A program made the position numbers and the translations under genes. 47,052 bases of DNA from Caulobacteraceae bacterium (GTDB lineage Bacteria > Pseudomonadota > Alphaproteobacteria > Caulobacterales > Aquidulcibacteraceae). The notes beneath the pieces were generated by a model. It saw only the letters and a program-made list of their open reading frames with translations, did not search any database and was not told the origin of the DNA. Each line of letters begins with the position of its first letter. Position 1 is the stretch's first letter. The stretch lies in contig WRPF01000019.1 in NCBI GenBank assembly GCA_009773335.1, forward strand, positions 1-47,052. Reading direction: 5' to 3'. This document shows positions 17,750 through 26,180 of the stretch, piece after piece.

Positions 17750-18685
17750 TCAGCGGAACTGCACGCCGGCGAGGATCGGCTTTCCGCGTTGGAACTCGGA
17801 CGTATCAAGCGCCTGGCGTCCCTCACGCTGCACCCGCAAGAGGCGGACCGCGTCTTCACCGCACGCCACAAGCAGTTCGTCGTCGAGCACTTCGCCGGGT
17901 TCGCCTGAACCAAGCCCAGGCCGCGACAGCAGCGCCTTCATCCGCACCGGGCCCTTCTCGCCGGGCAGTTCAAACCAGGCGCCCGGAAACGGCGAGAGAC
18001 CGCGAATCTGCAGATCGATCTCGCGCGCAGTCTTCGTCCAGTCGATGCGCGCCTCGGCGGGATCGATCTTCTTCGCGTAGGTGACGCCATCTTCGGCCTG
18101 CGGGATCTCTCGCGCGCGCCCGGCTTCCATCTCGTCCACGGCGTCGGCGAGCAGCGGCGCACCGAGCACAGCGAGGCGATCATGCAGCGTCTGCGCCGTG
18201 TCGTCGGGCTCGATCGGCGTACGCGCGGTGGAAAAGACCGGGCCGGTATCGAGACCCTCCTCCATGCGCATGACCTGGACACCCGTCTCGCGGTCGCCCG
18301 CCATCAGCGCGCGCTGGATGGGCGCCGCCCCCCGCCAGCGCGGCAGGAGCGAGCCGTGCAGGTTCACACAGCCCAGTCGCGGCGCATCGAGCACGGCCTT
18401 CGGCAGGATGAGCCCGTAGGCGACCACCACCGCGAGATCGAGGTCGAGCGCGGCGAACGCGTCCTGCTCGGGCGCCTTCTTCAGCGATTTCGGCGTACGC
18501 ACCTCGATGCCACGCTCTTCCGAAAACACATGCACGGGCGTCTTGCGCAGCGCCTGACCCCGCCCGGCCGGGCGCGGCGGCTGGGAATAGACGCACACGA
18601 CCTCGCGTCCCCGCGCGAGCAGCTCGGCGAGCGCCGGCACGGCGAAATCGGGCGAGCCCATGAAGGCGATGCGAAAAGTGCTCAT
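17750..18685 (-). CDS. fmt: Methionyl-tRNA formyltransferase
   Basis: A 311-residue enzyme that formylates initiator Met-tRNA using 10-formyl-THF. The catalytic triad is present: Asn108 and His110 in [19 protein letters not shown] and Asp146 in EEGLDTGPV. The C-terminal tRNA-binding domain begins near residue 210. Truncated copies of a palindromic repeat (AGGCCCGCGGTCCT) lie just upstream at 18720. It is the functional partner of def, 1.3 kb upstream on the same strand. Confidence 0.96.
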   Translation of the reverse strand: MSTFRIAFMGSPDFAVPALAELLARGREVVCVYSQPPRPAGRGQALRKTPVHVFSEERGIEVRTPKSLKKAPEQDAFAALDLDLAVVVAYGLILPKAVLDAPRLGCVNLHGSLLPRWRGAAPIQRALMAGDRETGVQVMRMEEGLDTGPVFSTARTPIEPDDTAQTLHDRLAVLGAPLLADAVDEMEAGRAREIPQAEDGVTYAKKIDPAEARIDWTKTAREIDLQIRGLSPFPGAWFELPGEKGPVRMKALLSRPGLGSGEPGEVLDDELLVACGEDAVRLLRVQREGRQALDTSEFQRGKPILAGVQFR

Positions 18686-18719
18686 CGCCGAGGTCTACAG
18701 CAAACCAGGCTGATGTTGG

Positions 18720-18735
18720 AGGCCCGCGGTCCTGC
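18720..18735. repeat. Partial copy of the 2335-2451 repeat
   Basis: AGGCCCGCGGTCCT at 18720-18733 is the reverse complement of the core in the left arm at 2344-2357. Only one short arm is present here, between fmt and the degenerate GGDEF/EAL gene; it probably represents a decayed or solo copy. Confidence 0.5.
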
Positions 18736-18739
18736 GACG

Positions 18740-19942
18740 TCAGAGGTTATGGGTATCCCTGTCGGCAGTCAGGGCGGCGAGCGGGGACGACTGGACGTCA
18801 CCCGCATCGCTACGAACAGGCCAGAAGCGATCGCTTGTCGCGAAATCGATGCCGTGCGCCACCTCGCGCAACAGGTCCGCGCTGAAGAACCGGTCGACGA
18901 ACAGTTTCATATGCCGCCGCGCCAGAATGGAATGCCAGACCGCAATCGTCCGCGCCAGGATCTGGCGTTGCGTCACGGACATCCCCGCGTCGTGATGCGG
19001 CAGCTGAAATCCCGCGAGCGCACACCCGAAGCCATGCAGATCGACGTGCGGACGATCGCTGTGATGGAACTCGACCGAAACCTGTCCGACCTGATCCCGC
19101 AGGGGCCGGATCATCTCGCACAGCAGACTTCCCGGCGCGCCAACTTCGACCTCGGCGATCTTGACGAGCATGCGGCGCATCACGTGCTGAGGCGCGGCCA
19201 GCAACTGCTTCATATAGACCTGTCTGGTATGCGAGCGTTTGAGCGTGCTCGCGTGCACCGAAATGCCGAGCACGCTGCGGGCGCCGCTCGCGGTGTGCCG
19301 CTGCGCCCGCGCGACCGTGTCGTGGAGAAGCGCTATGTCAAAGTCGAGAAACGAGTCCGTGCCATGCGAACCGTGGCTCCTGAATTGAGGACCGTACCCG
19401 TAGTGCAGCCAGCCGTTCTCGAAAAAGGTCGGCGCGCGAAAAAAACAGGCCACGGATTCCAAGCGTGCGCTCCAGACGGGAACGAACGTCATTTCGAGAT
19501 TGGCGCCGCTCCCCGTGCGCGCGCTCGCCGCCGGCGATGCGAGTTCGACCATCTCGGACTTAGGCATGGACTTGTGCACCATGCGCGCGCGAAGTTCCGC
19601 GAGACCTTCCTCGCCAGCGTAGAAACCCGTGAGTTCCTGCTCGAGTTCCGCCATGCGGCGCTTGGCGCCGGCTTCATCCAGATGGGCAAAAACCACTAGA
19701 AAGCCGTTGCCGCAGGGAATAACGACGTCAGCCTCGTCAATGCGGCTCGTCAGAAAATTCACTGTGCCTTCGCGAATGCGCGCCGCCACCTGAGGCCAGC
19801 GATCGCCTGCACGATTTGAAATGGTCTCCAAGTTCATCACCTGGACCTGAGCCGCCTCAATATTTGGCCCGCTCAGACCAGCCGATTTCAACTTGGAGAT
19901 TGTTGCGTCGACAAGGGAGTTAGAAACATCCGACACGCGCAA
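18740..19942 (-). CDS. Protein with degenerate GGDEF-like and EAL-like domains
   Basis: A 400-residue cytoplasmic protein. Residues about 30-130 resemble a GGDEF fold: LTSRIDEADVVIPCGNGFLVVF matches the region around the active loop, but the GGDEF residues read CGNGF, so diguanylate cyclase activity is unlikely. The C-terminal half from about 230 follows the EAL plan, ending with KLFVDRFFSADLLREV and FATSDRFWP in place of the EGVET...GYLFS..P pattern. The EAL metal residues are not seen. It may be a c-di-GMP receptor or a protein-interaction domain. This call is from pattern reading only. It sits between def and fmt. Confidence 0.5.
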   Translation of the reverse strand: MRVSDVSNSLVDATISKLKSAGLSGPNIEAAQVQVMNLETISNRAGDRWPQVAARIREGTVNFLTSRIDEADVVIPCGNGFLVVFAHLDEAGAKRRMAELEQELTGFYAGEEGLAELRARMVHKSMPKSEMVELASPAASARTGSGANLEMTFVPVWSARLESVACFFRAPTFFENGWLHYGYGPQFRSHGSHGTDSFLDFDIALLHDTVARAQRHTASGARSVLGISVHASTLKRSHTRQVYMKQLLAAPQHVMRRMLVKIAEVEVGAPGSLLCEMIRPLRDQVGQVSVEFHHSDRPHVDLHGFGCALAGFQLPHHDAGMSVTQRQILARTIAVWHSILARRHMKLFVDRFFSADLLREVAHGIDFATSDRFWPVRSDAGDVQSSPLAALTADRDTHNL

Positions 19943-19962
19943 TCCCTACACCAGCAAGCATC

Positions 19963-19986
19963 CTTAATACTCCGAAAGGTATTAAG
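19963..19986. promoter_or_regulatory. Perfect 8-bp inverted repeat upstream of the GGDEF/EAL-like gene
   Basis: CTTAATAC at 19963-19970 and GTATTAAG at 19979-19986 form a perfect dyad with an 8-base spacer, AT-rich in a GC-rich setting. It lies 20 bases upstream of the minus-strand gene that starts at 19942 and 40 bases after the def stop. It could be an operator or a stem-loop in the transcript; there is no T run for a classic terminator. Confidence 0.3.
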
Positions 19987-20025
19987 ATCGCGTATGCGGT
20001 GGCGCTGAGCGTGCGCGAAACGCAA

Positions 20026-20544
20026 TTAGAGCGCTTCGATCCGCTGCGCTTTCTTGACCTTGCGGATGGCGCTCTCGCGCTTCAGGCGCGAGAGATGATC
20101 CAGAAAGACTATGCCTTCCAGATGATCCATCTCGTGCTGAATGCACACGGCGAAGAGGCCGTCGGCTTCTTCCTCCACTTCCTTGCCGTTGTAGTCGAGG
20201 TAGCGGATCTTCACGCGATCGGGGCGTTCCACGTCGTCGTAGATTTCCGGCACGGAGAGACAGCCCTCCTCCCAGCTCTTCAACTCGTCGGATTTCCAGG
20301 TGATCTCGGGGTTCACGAAGTAGCGCGGTTCGCGCTCGTCTTCCTTCGCCGAGATGTCCATGACGATAATGCGCAGCGGCACGCCGATCTGGACGGCGGC
20401 GAGACCGACACCCGGCGCCTCGTACATAGTCTCCAGCATGTCATCCATCAGCGCCCGGTGTTCATCGGTGACGCCGCCTTCCACGGGCCTGGAGACTTGC
20501 TTCAGCACAGGGTGCGGGACGGTGAGAATGGTGCGCAGGGCCAT
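20026..20544 (-). CDS. def: Peptide deformylase
   Basis: A 172-residue iron enzyme that removes the formyl group from nascent proteins. All three motifs are intact: [10 protein letters not shown] at 45-54, EEGCLSVP at 92-99 with metal ligand Cys95, and QHEMDHLEG at 136-144 with ligands His137 and His141 and catalytic Glu138. The C-terminal helix and length are normal. It is the upstream member of a def / degenerate GGDEF-EAL / fmt / truA minus-strand series. The 145-base stretch upstream to 20690 shows no gene. Confidence 0.97.
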   Translation of the reverse strand: MALRTILTVPHPVLKQVSRPVEGGVTDEHRALMDDMLETMYEAPGVGLAAVQIGVPLRIIVMDISAKEDEREPRYFVNPEITWKSDELKSWEEGCLSVPEIYDDVERPDRVKIRYLDYNGKEVEEEADGLFAVCIQHEMDHLEGIVFLDHLSRLKRESAIRKVKKAQRIEAL

Positions 20545-20689
20545 GGCCGATAGCTATGAAGGCCCGCCCGGAACGTCAAGCGAACGGGCTTTCTTGCGCC
20601 GCTTTCCGGGCCTTCAGGGCCTTCCGAAAACGCAGCTTCATTGTTCACTGCCTACCTCTTTGCAAAGCGTCTGGCATGTAGGGTCTGGC

Positions 20690-21286
20690 TCAGCCGTTTG
20701 TCGGCGGGCGGTCTTCGCGCTCCAGCGCCGCGAGCCGCGTCGTCTGACGCTGCACCGCGCGCAACGGAGCGGCGTCCCGGTCGACCCGCGCCAGGATCAC
20801 CGCGCCTTCGAGCAGGGCGATCGCGGTCCGCGCCAGCGACTGCGCGATCTCCGGGGCGAACCCCTCGTCCGCGAACGCTTCGCCCAGCAGGCGCCGCCAG
20901 CCCGCATAGGCGCCCGCGAGCGCCTGCGCGAGCAGCGGCGTGTCCGCGCCGGTCTGGTGCGCGACGGCGGCGATCAGCGGGCTCCAGCCGAAGCGCTCCT
21001 GTTCCATCCGCCGCGCGCTCATCTCCGCGAGATCGCCGATGATGTCGACGGCGCCCGCTCCCTCGGCGCGGCGCGCGGCGATGTAGGCGGTCACGTCGGC
21101 GGCGATACCCTCTACGGCGCGCGCGCCAAGCTCATCCTTGCCGGCCGGAAAGTGGTGATAGAGCGAGCCTTTTGGCGCCTTTGCGACGGCGAGAATGTCG
21201 CTGAGCCCGACGGCGTGAAAACCGCGTCGCTGAAAGAGATCCTGCGCGGCGGCGAGAATGCGCGCGCGGGCGGACGCATCGCTCAC
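20690..21286 (-). CDS. TetR/AcrR-family regulator, LmrA/YxaF type
   Basis: A 198-residue repressor. The N-terminal helix-turn-helix (about residues 5-50: ARILAAAQDLFQRRGF then VAKAPKGSLYHHFPAGKDEL) is the LmrA/YxaF subgroup signature. The remainder is an all-helical ligand domain. The start is GTG 21286, overlapping the thioesterase stop as GTGA, so it is the second gene of a two-gene unit. The perfect inverted repeat at 21712-21750 upstream of the pair is its probable operator. Confidence 0.88.
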   Translation of the reverse strand: MSDASARARILAAAQDLFQRRGFHAVGLSDILAVAKAPKGSLYHHFPAGKDELGARAVEGIAADVTAYIAARRAEGAGAVDIIGDLAEMSARRMEQERFGWSPLIAAVAHQTGADTPLLAQALAGAYAGWRRLLGEAFADEGFAPEIAQSLARTAIALLEGAVILARVDRDAAPLRAVQRQTTRLAALEREDRPPTNG

Positions 21287-21702
21287 GCCATCACGCGGAA
21301 GGAGGCGCTGGCGCGCGCGACCGGCGCGTCGTCGGCGCTGACGATGGCGTCCGCGAAGCCGAGGTTGCGGCCGGTCTTGAGTACGCGCGGCGTGACCTGC
21401 ACCCACTGACCGATCCGGGCGGTGGCGAGATAGTCGAGCGACAGCGACACCGTGACGAGGCCCGACGGCGCGGGGGAGCCCTGCCCCATTATCGCCGCCC
21501 CGACGGAAAGCCCGAGCGCGTTGTCCGCCAGCGCCGCGATCACCCCGCCATGGACGAAGCCGCGCGAGTTGCAGTGCGCCGCCGTGGCGCGGAAGCCGAT
21601 CTCGACGGCAGCCTCTCCCTTGCGGGAATAGAGCGGCTCCCACGGGTCGGTGACCGGGCTCTTGCGGTAGTGCGGCGTGAAGCCCTCGGGTATTTCGGAC
21701 AT
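21283..21702 (-). CDS. PaaI-type hotdog-fold thioesterase
   Basis: A 139-residue acyl-CoA thioesterase. The active-site segment GFVHGGVIAALADNALG has HGG at 51-53 and Asp60 on the central hotdog helix. The C-terminal strand pattern (VTVSLSLDYLATARIGQWV) is normal. ATG 21702 is chosen because residues before it are not family-like. It is the first gene of a unit with the TetR gene, suggesting control by an acyl or aromatic compound or a drug. Confidence 0.88.
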   Translation of the reverse strand: MSEIPEGFTPHYRKSPVTDPWEPLYSRKGEAAVEIGFRATAAHCNSRGFVHGGVIAALADNALGLSVGAAIMGQGSPAPSGLVTVSLSLDYLATARIGQWVQVTPRVLKTGRNLGFADAIVSADDAPVARASASFRVMA

Positions 21703-21711
21703 GGCGCCTCC

Positions 21712-21750
21712 AGACTGATCGGTCCATAGCGCCTCTGGACCGATCAGTCT
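21712..21750. promoter_or_regulatory. Probable TetR operator, perfect 15-bp-arm inverted repeat
   Basis: AGACTGATCGGTCCA at 21712-21726 is exactly complementary to TGGACCGATCAGTCT at 21736-21750, with a 9-base spacer. Each arm is itself nearly palindromic (GACTGATCGGTC), so it may hold two repressor half-sites or two full sites. It resembles the TAGACC-type boxes known for LmrA/YxaF and NemR repressors. It lies 10-48 bases upstream of the thioesterase start. Confidence 0.75.
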
Positions 21751-21798
21751 AGTCGCCGGACGTCTTGCGTCCGCCACCGCGAAGGGCGATATGCGCCG

Positions 21799-21893
21799 CG
21801 CAGACAGGCGGTGGACGGCCGCCCCGCCAACCCGGTCAGGTCCGGAAGGAAGCAGCCGCAACGGGTAGCGAACGGGTCGCCGTCCTGTCTGTA
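21799..21893 (+). ncRNA. ffs: Signal recognition particle RNA, small bacterial type
   Basis: The invariant domain IV sequence GGTCAGGTCCGGAAGGAAG at 21834-21852, followed by CAGCC, is the hallmark of bacterial SRP RNA. The ends pair: CAGACAGG at 21801-21808 with CCTGTCTG at 21884-21891. This gives a hairpin RNA of about 95 bases that binds Ffh. It sits upstream of dnaX, a common alphaproteobacterial location. Exact ends are estimated from the pairing. Confidence 0.95.
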
Positions 21894-21947
21894 CCGAACT
21901 TCCCGTGAACGCTCGCGAGCGCGCGTCGGCGACGCTATATGTGAGCC

Positions 21948-23648
21948 ATGTCCGACACACCCGGTGATTCCGGCCCCTCCCTCTTCGGCGATCCAGCCCC
22001 CTCCGGTGGCGGCTATCTGGTGCTTGCCCGCAAGTACCGCCCGCGGACGTTCGAGGATCTGATCGGCCAGGAAGCGATGGTGCGCACCATCGGCAACTCC
22101 TTCACGCTCGACCGCATCCCGCACGCCTACATCCTCACGGGCGTGCGCGGCGTGGGCAAGACGACGACGGCGCGGCTGCTGGCGCGGGCGCTCAACTACG
22201 AGAGCGACACGGTGAAGAAGCCGTCGATCCATCTCGATCCGCTCGGCGTGCACTGCCGCGAGATTATGGAGAGCCGCCACCCCGACGTGTTCGAAATGGA
22301 CGCGGCCTCGCGCACCGGCATCGGCGACATCCGCGAGATGCTCGACGGCGTGCGCTATGCGCCGGTGTCGGCGCGCACGAAGGTCTATATCATCGACGAA
22401 GTGCACATGCTCTCGACGGCGGCCTTCAACGGCCTCTTGAAGACGCTCGAGGAACCGCCGCCGCACGTGAAGTTCATTTTCGCGACGACCGAAATCCGCA
22501 AGGTGCCGGTGACGGTCCTGTCGCGCTGCCAGCGGTTCGACCTCAAGCGCGTGTCGCCGGAGCGGCTCGCGACGCACCTGACGAACATCTGCGCCGCCGA
22601 ACACGTGAAGGTCGACGCCGACGGCATCGCGCTCGTGGCGCGTGCGGCGGAAGGCTCCGTGCGCGACGGCCTTTCGCTGCTCGACCAGGCGATGGTGCAA
22701 AAGCCCGACGGCGGCGCGGTCAGCGCGGCCGACATCCGCGAGATGCTGGGTCTCGCCGATCGCCTGCGCGTGGCCGATCTGTTCGAGGCGGTGGCGCGCG
22801 GCGACGCGAAGTCCGCCCTCATCGAGATCCGCGCGCAGTACGACGCCGGCGCCGATCCGGCGCTTGTCCTGCGCGATCTCCTGGAGATCGGCCACGAGGC
22901 TGCACGCGTGCAGGCGCTCGGCGCGGACGCGCGCGTCGTCGGCGGACAGGACTGGGCGTTGCGCATCCGCGCCATCGCCGTTTCGCTTTCGCCGGCGCAG
23001 CTTTCGCGCCTGTGGCAGATGCTGCTCAAGGCGCTGGAAGAATGCACCCGCGCGCCGGAGCCGATCGCGGCTGCGGAAATGGCGCTGGTGCGCTTGTGTG
23101 CGGCGGCGACCATCCCGCCGCCGGAAGAAATCGCCAGGATGTTGCGCGCGGGGACCGCGAGCCTTCAGGCTCGCAGCGAGAGCGGGCCAGAAGGCCCGCG
23201 CTCCCAGAGCGAAGGCCCCAAGCTCGAAACCTTCAACGACGTGCTCGCGCTCATCGACGCCGCGCGTGACATCGACCTGCAGATCGCCGTCGAGCGTTTC
23301 GTGCGGCTCGTCGCGTTCGCGCCCGGACGCATCCTGTTTGAACCCGTCGCCGGCATGCCGGACGACCTGCCCGCGCGCCTGTCGCGGAAACTCGCGGACT
23401 GGACGGGCGTCCCGTGGGACGTGCGCGCCGACGCGACGGGCGGCGTGGAGAGCTTCGCCGAAAGCCGCGCGCGCGCGCGCGCGGAAGCCCTCGAAGAACT
23501 GAAGCGCCACCCCTTTGTCGCCGACGCGCTCGCCGCGTTTCCCGGCGCGAAGATCAAGGACTGGCGCAAACCCGAACCGGAAGAAACCGGCGACGTCGTG
23601 CAGCTGAAGCCGCCGACGCGCCCGCGCCGCAAGGAAGGCCAATCATAG
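21948..23648 (+). CDS. dnaX: DNA polymerase III subunit gamma/tau
   Basis: A 566-residue AAA+ clamp-loader subunit. Walker A is GVRGVGKT at 65-72, Walker B DEVH at 150-153, sensor 1 FATTEIRKVPVTVLSRCQRFDL. The zinc module usually has four Cys; here only Cys103 remains (GVHCREIM). From about residue 400 to 425 there is an in-frame Ser/Gly/Glu/Pro-rich stretch encoded by two strong hairpins (see separate repeat). The C-terminal tau region continues to residue 566. It is followed closely by ybaB and recR, forming the usual cluster. Confidence 0.95.
   Translation: MSDTPGDSGPSLFGDPAPSGGGYLVLARKYRPRTFEDLIGQEAMVRTIGNSFTLDRIPHAYILTGVRGVGKTTTARLLARALNYESDTVKKPSIHLDPLGVHCREIMESRHPDVFEMDAASRTGIGDIREMLDGVRYAPVSARTKVYIIDEVHMLSTAAFNGLLKTLEEPPPHVKFIFATTEIRKVPVTVLSRCQRFDLKRVSPERLATHLTNICAAEHVKVDADGIALVARAAEGSVRDGLSLLDQAMVQKPDGGAVSAADIREMLGLADRLRVADLFEAVARGDAKSALIEIRAQYDAGADPALVLRDLLEIGHEAARVQALGADARVVGGQDWALRIRAIAVSLSPAQLSRLWQMLLKALEECTRAPEPIAAAEMALVRLCAAATIPPPEEIARMLRAGTASLQARSESGPEGPRSQSEGPKLETFNDVLALIDAARDIDLQIAVERFVRLVAFAPGRILFEPVAGMPDDLPARLSRKLADWTGVPWDVRADATGGVESFAESRARARAEALEELKRHPFVADALAAFPGAKIKDWRKPEPEETGDVVQLKPPTRPRRKEGQS
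23157..23199. repeat. Double-hairpin palindromic element inside dnaX
   Basis: Two perfect hairpins lie within coding sequence: GCGAGCC TTCA GGCTCGC at 23157-23174 and GCGGGCC AGAA GGCCCGC at 23182-23199. Preceded by GGACC, the first resembles the GGACCGCGGGCCT start of the intergenic element at 2345-2366. It encodes TASLQARSESGPEGPRSQ, a low-complexity linker in the variable region after the AAA+ and collar domains. The frame is kept. Confidence 0.7.
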
Positions 23649-23661
23649 TGAAGGAATGGCG

Positions 23662-23985
23662 ATGAAGGACATCTCCCAGATCATGCGTCAGGCGCAGGCC
23701 ATGCAGGCCAAGATCGCCGAATCGCAGGCCAAGCTCGAAGCGATGGAAGTGGAAGGCGCGGCGGGCGGCGGGCTTGTGAAGGTGCGCCTGTCGGGCAAGA
23801 CCGCGCTGCTCGGCATCACCATCGACGCCTCGCTGCTCAAGCCCGAGGAAAAGGAAATCGTCGAGGACCTGGTGAAGGCCGCGCACGACGATGCGCGCCG
23901 CAAACTGGAAGAAGCGCAGAATGACGAGTTCAAGAACGCCACATCCGGCATGGGCATGCTGCCCGGCTTCAAGATGCCGTTCTGA
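23662..23985 (+). CDS. ybaB: YbaB/EbfC nucleoid-associated protein
   Basis: A 107-residue DNA-binding protein of the YbaB/EbfC family, a tweezer-like dimer. MKDISQIMRQAQAMQAKI, the Gly-rich GAAGGGLVKVRLSG and the tail GMLPGFKMPF are all typical. ATG 23662 is preferred over ATG 23656 because AAGGA at 23651-23655 is correctly spaced from it only. It lies between dnaX and recR. Confidence 0.93.
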   Translation: MKDISQIMRQAQAMQAKIAESQAKLEAMEVEGAAGGGLVKVRLSGKTALLGITIDASLLKPEEKEIVEDLVKAAHDDARRKLEEAQNDEFKNATSGMGMLPGFKMPF

Positions 23986-23992
23986 TCCTCAC

Positions 23993-24607
23993 TTGCGCAA
24001 TTCCCGCCTTCCTTCCGTCAGTCCCGAGATCGCGCGGCTGATCGACCTGCTCGCGAAGACGCCCGGGCTCGGGCGCCGTTCGGCGCAGCGTGCGGCGCTG
24101 GCGCTGCTGAAGAAGCGCGACGGACTGATGCTGCCGCTGGCGCAGGCGCTCACCGAAGCTGCGGAAAAGGTGAAGGCGTGCAGCGAGTGCGGCTCGCTCG
24201 ATTCGCTTGACCCCTGCGCGATCTGTTCGTCTCACACGCGCGACGACACGCTGATCTGCGTCGTCGCAGACATGGGCGATGTGTGGGCGCTGGAGCGTGC
24301 GGGCGTGTTCCGCGGCAAGTACCACGTGCTCGGCGGCGTGCTCTCGGCGCTCGACGGCGTACGGCCCGAGGACCTGCGCATCGGCAAGCTCGTGGAGCGC
24401 GCAGGCCGGGCCGGCGTGCGCGAAGTTATCATCGCCCTGAACGCCACCGTCGACGGCCAGACGACCGCGCACTACCTCACCGAACGCCTGCATGGCGTCG
24501 GCGTGTCCGTGACGCGCCTTGCGCACGGACTGCCCGTCGGCGGGGAACTCGAACTGCTCGACGACGGCACGCTGCTCGCAGCGCTCTCGTCGCGACGGCC
24601 CTTCTGA
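23993..24607 (+). CDS. recR: Recombination protein RecR
   Basis: A 204-residue RecFOR pathway protein for recombinational repair of gaps. The helix-hairpin-helix LAKTPGLGRRSAQR is at 20-33, the zinc finger has Cys63, 66, 75 and 78, and the Toprim domain begins ICVVADMGDVWALE near 88. The TTG at 23993 is the best start: 7 bases after the ybaB stop and in line with the family N-terminus. Toprim segment ALNATVDGQTTAHYL is mildly unusual in place of the common EGEATA. Confidence 0.93.
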   Translation: MRNSRLPSVSPEIARLIDLLAKTPGLGRRSAQRAALALLKKRDGLMLPLAQALTEAAEKVKACSECGSLDSLDPCAICSSHTRDDTLICVVADMGDVWALERAGVFRGKYHVLGGVLSALDGVRPEDLRIGKLVERAGRAGVREVIIALNATVDGQTTAHYLTERLHGVGVSVTRLAHGLPVGGELELLDDGTLLAALSSRRPF

Positions 24608-24727
24608 GGCTTCGCCCGTACTGGCTCCGTGACCCCGGTCACACGCGCCTCTCCGCCTCTCGGTCATTGCTTCGCACGCCCCGCGAAAATGCGAGGCGCG
24701 TGAACCCATCCGAGAAGGAACTGAAAG

Positions 24728-26167
24728 ATGGCCGATATCATTGGCACGCCGGGCGACGACGTTCTCCCCGGCACAGTTGACGACGACTTCATCGCCGGGC
24801 TTGCCGGCAACGACACAATCACCGCCGGCGACGGCGCAGACCAGGTGAACGGCGGGCTGGGCAATGACCTCATCGATCTGGGCGAAGGCAATGTGCAGTT
24901 CGCGCAGGCTGGCGGGGGCGACGACACAGTCTATGGCGGCGCCGGCAACGACAACATCTTCGGCGAGAGCACGACCGAGACGCAGAACGGCATCACCGGC
25001 AATGACGTGATTTTCGCCGGCGGCGGCAATGACTTCCTGCGCGGCGGCCTCGGCGACGACTATCTCGACGGCGGTACGGGCTCGGATCGCGCGAGCTACT
25101 ACGCGCTCGCAAGCGGCGTCACAGTCGATCTGCGCATCCAGGGCGTTGCGCAGAACACCGGCGCGGGAGGCTTCGACACGCTCGTCGGCATCGAGAACCT
25201 CGCCGGCACTGAACATGCCGACACGCTGACCGGCAACAACCTCGCCAACTGGATCTGGAGTCACGGCGGCGCCGACACCATCAACGGACTTGCCGGCGAC
25301 GACACCTTCTGGCTGCCCCAGGGCGACGGCGCGACCGTGCGCGGCGGTCAGGGCGCTGATGTCGTCTCCTTCCGCGGCCGCATCGACGGAACGACCAACG
25401 GCGTCACCGTGGATCTCACGACACAGGGGAGCGCGCAGGACGTCGGCCGCGGGCTTGTCACCCTCCGGAGCATCGAAGGCGCGGAAGGTTCGGAGTTCGA
25501 TGACACGATCACGGGCAACGGACAGGACAATCTCCTCTCCGGTTTCACCGGCTCCGACACCGTCAACGGCGGCGGCGGCGATGACCTGATCTATGGCGAC
25601 TTCGCGGTCCGCGAGGTCGGTGAAATTCCGTTCAGCTACGACGATCCGGGCGTCGTGCAGGGCGCCGACGTCCTGAACGGCGGCGCAGGCGACGATGCGA
25701 TCTACGCCAATGGCGGAAACGATACGGTCGACGGCGGCGGCGGCGACGACACCATCTCCGGCGACGCCGGAGCGGACCGTCTCACGGGCGGCGGCGGCGA
25801 CGACCAGTTCCTCTATGCGAGCGCCGCAGAATCGACGAGCACGAACTTCGACACGCTCGTCGGATTCAACTTCCGCAACACGGACATGTTCGACCTGCCG
25901 ACGGCCGTCACCAGCGTCTCCACGGTGAACGGCGGCGCGCTGGATCTCGCCAACTTCGACACCGATCTCTCCGCTGCGCTCAACGCGGGCGTGCTGTCGG
26001 TCGGCGAAGCGGCAGTGTTCAATCCGAACGCCGGATCGTTCGCAGGCCAGTCGTTCCTGGTGGTCGATGCGAACGGCGTTGCTGGCTATCAGGCCGGCGA
26101 AGACTACGTGTTCCAGCTCGAAGCACCTGTGCGCGCGAACTTCATCGACATCTTCGACTTCATCTGA
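24728..26167 (+). CDS. RTX calcium-binding repeat protein, probable type I secretion substrate
   Basis: A 479-residue acidic protein with no signal peptide. Nonapeptide repeats of the GGxGxDxLx kind occur in three blocks: about residues 20-125, 150-240 and 255-360, for example GGAGNDNIFG and GGGGDDTISG. They form calcium-bound beta-rolls outside the cell. The C-terminal 120 residues (LVGFNFRNTDMFDLP...) and the hydrophobic end DIFDFI look like an uncleaved type I secretion signal. No ABC/HlyD/TolC genes are nearby. GAGAAGG precedes ATG 24728. No enzymatic domain is evident, so a surface or matrix role is inferred. Confidence 0.85.
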   Translation: MADIIGTPGDDVLPGTVDDDFIAGLAGNDTITAGDGADQVNGGLGNDLIDLGEGNVQFAQAGGGDDTVYGGAGNDNIFGESTTETQNGITGNDVIFAGGGNDFLRGGLGDDYLDGGTGSDRASYYALASGVTVDLRIQGVAQNTGAGGFDTLVGIENLAGTEHADTLTGNNLANWIWSHGGADTINGLAGDDTFWLPQGDGATVRGGQGADVVSFRGRIDGTTNGVTVDLTTQGSAQDVGRGLVTLRSIEGAEGSEFDDTITGNGQDNLLSGFTGSDTVNGGGGDDLIYGDFAVREVGEIPFSYDDPGVVQGADVLNGGAGDDAIYANGGNDTVDGGGGDDTISGDAGADRLTGGGGDDQFLYASAAESTSTNFDTLVGFNFRNTDMFDLPTAVTSVSTVNGGALDLANFDTDLSAALNAGVLSVGEAAVFNPNAGSFAGQSFLVVDANGVAGYQAGEDYVFQLEAPVRANFIDIFDFI

Positions 26168-26180
26168 AGTTGAATAACCT

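Noticed and set aside
21744-23642. A long minus-strand frame across ffs and dnaX
   Set aside because: It is antisense to SRP RNA and a certain dnaX, with low-complexity His/Arg composition.
24629-24642. The GTGACC CC GGTCAC palindrome after recR as a terminator
   Set aside because: There is no T run after it and the stem is only 6 bp; it was left unassigned.
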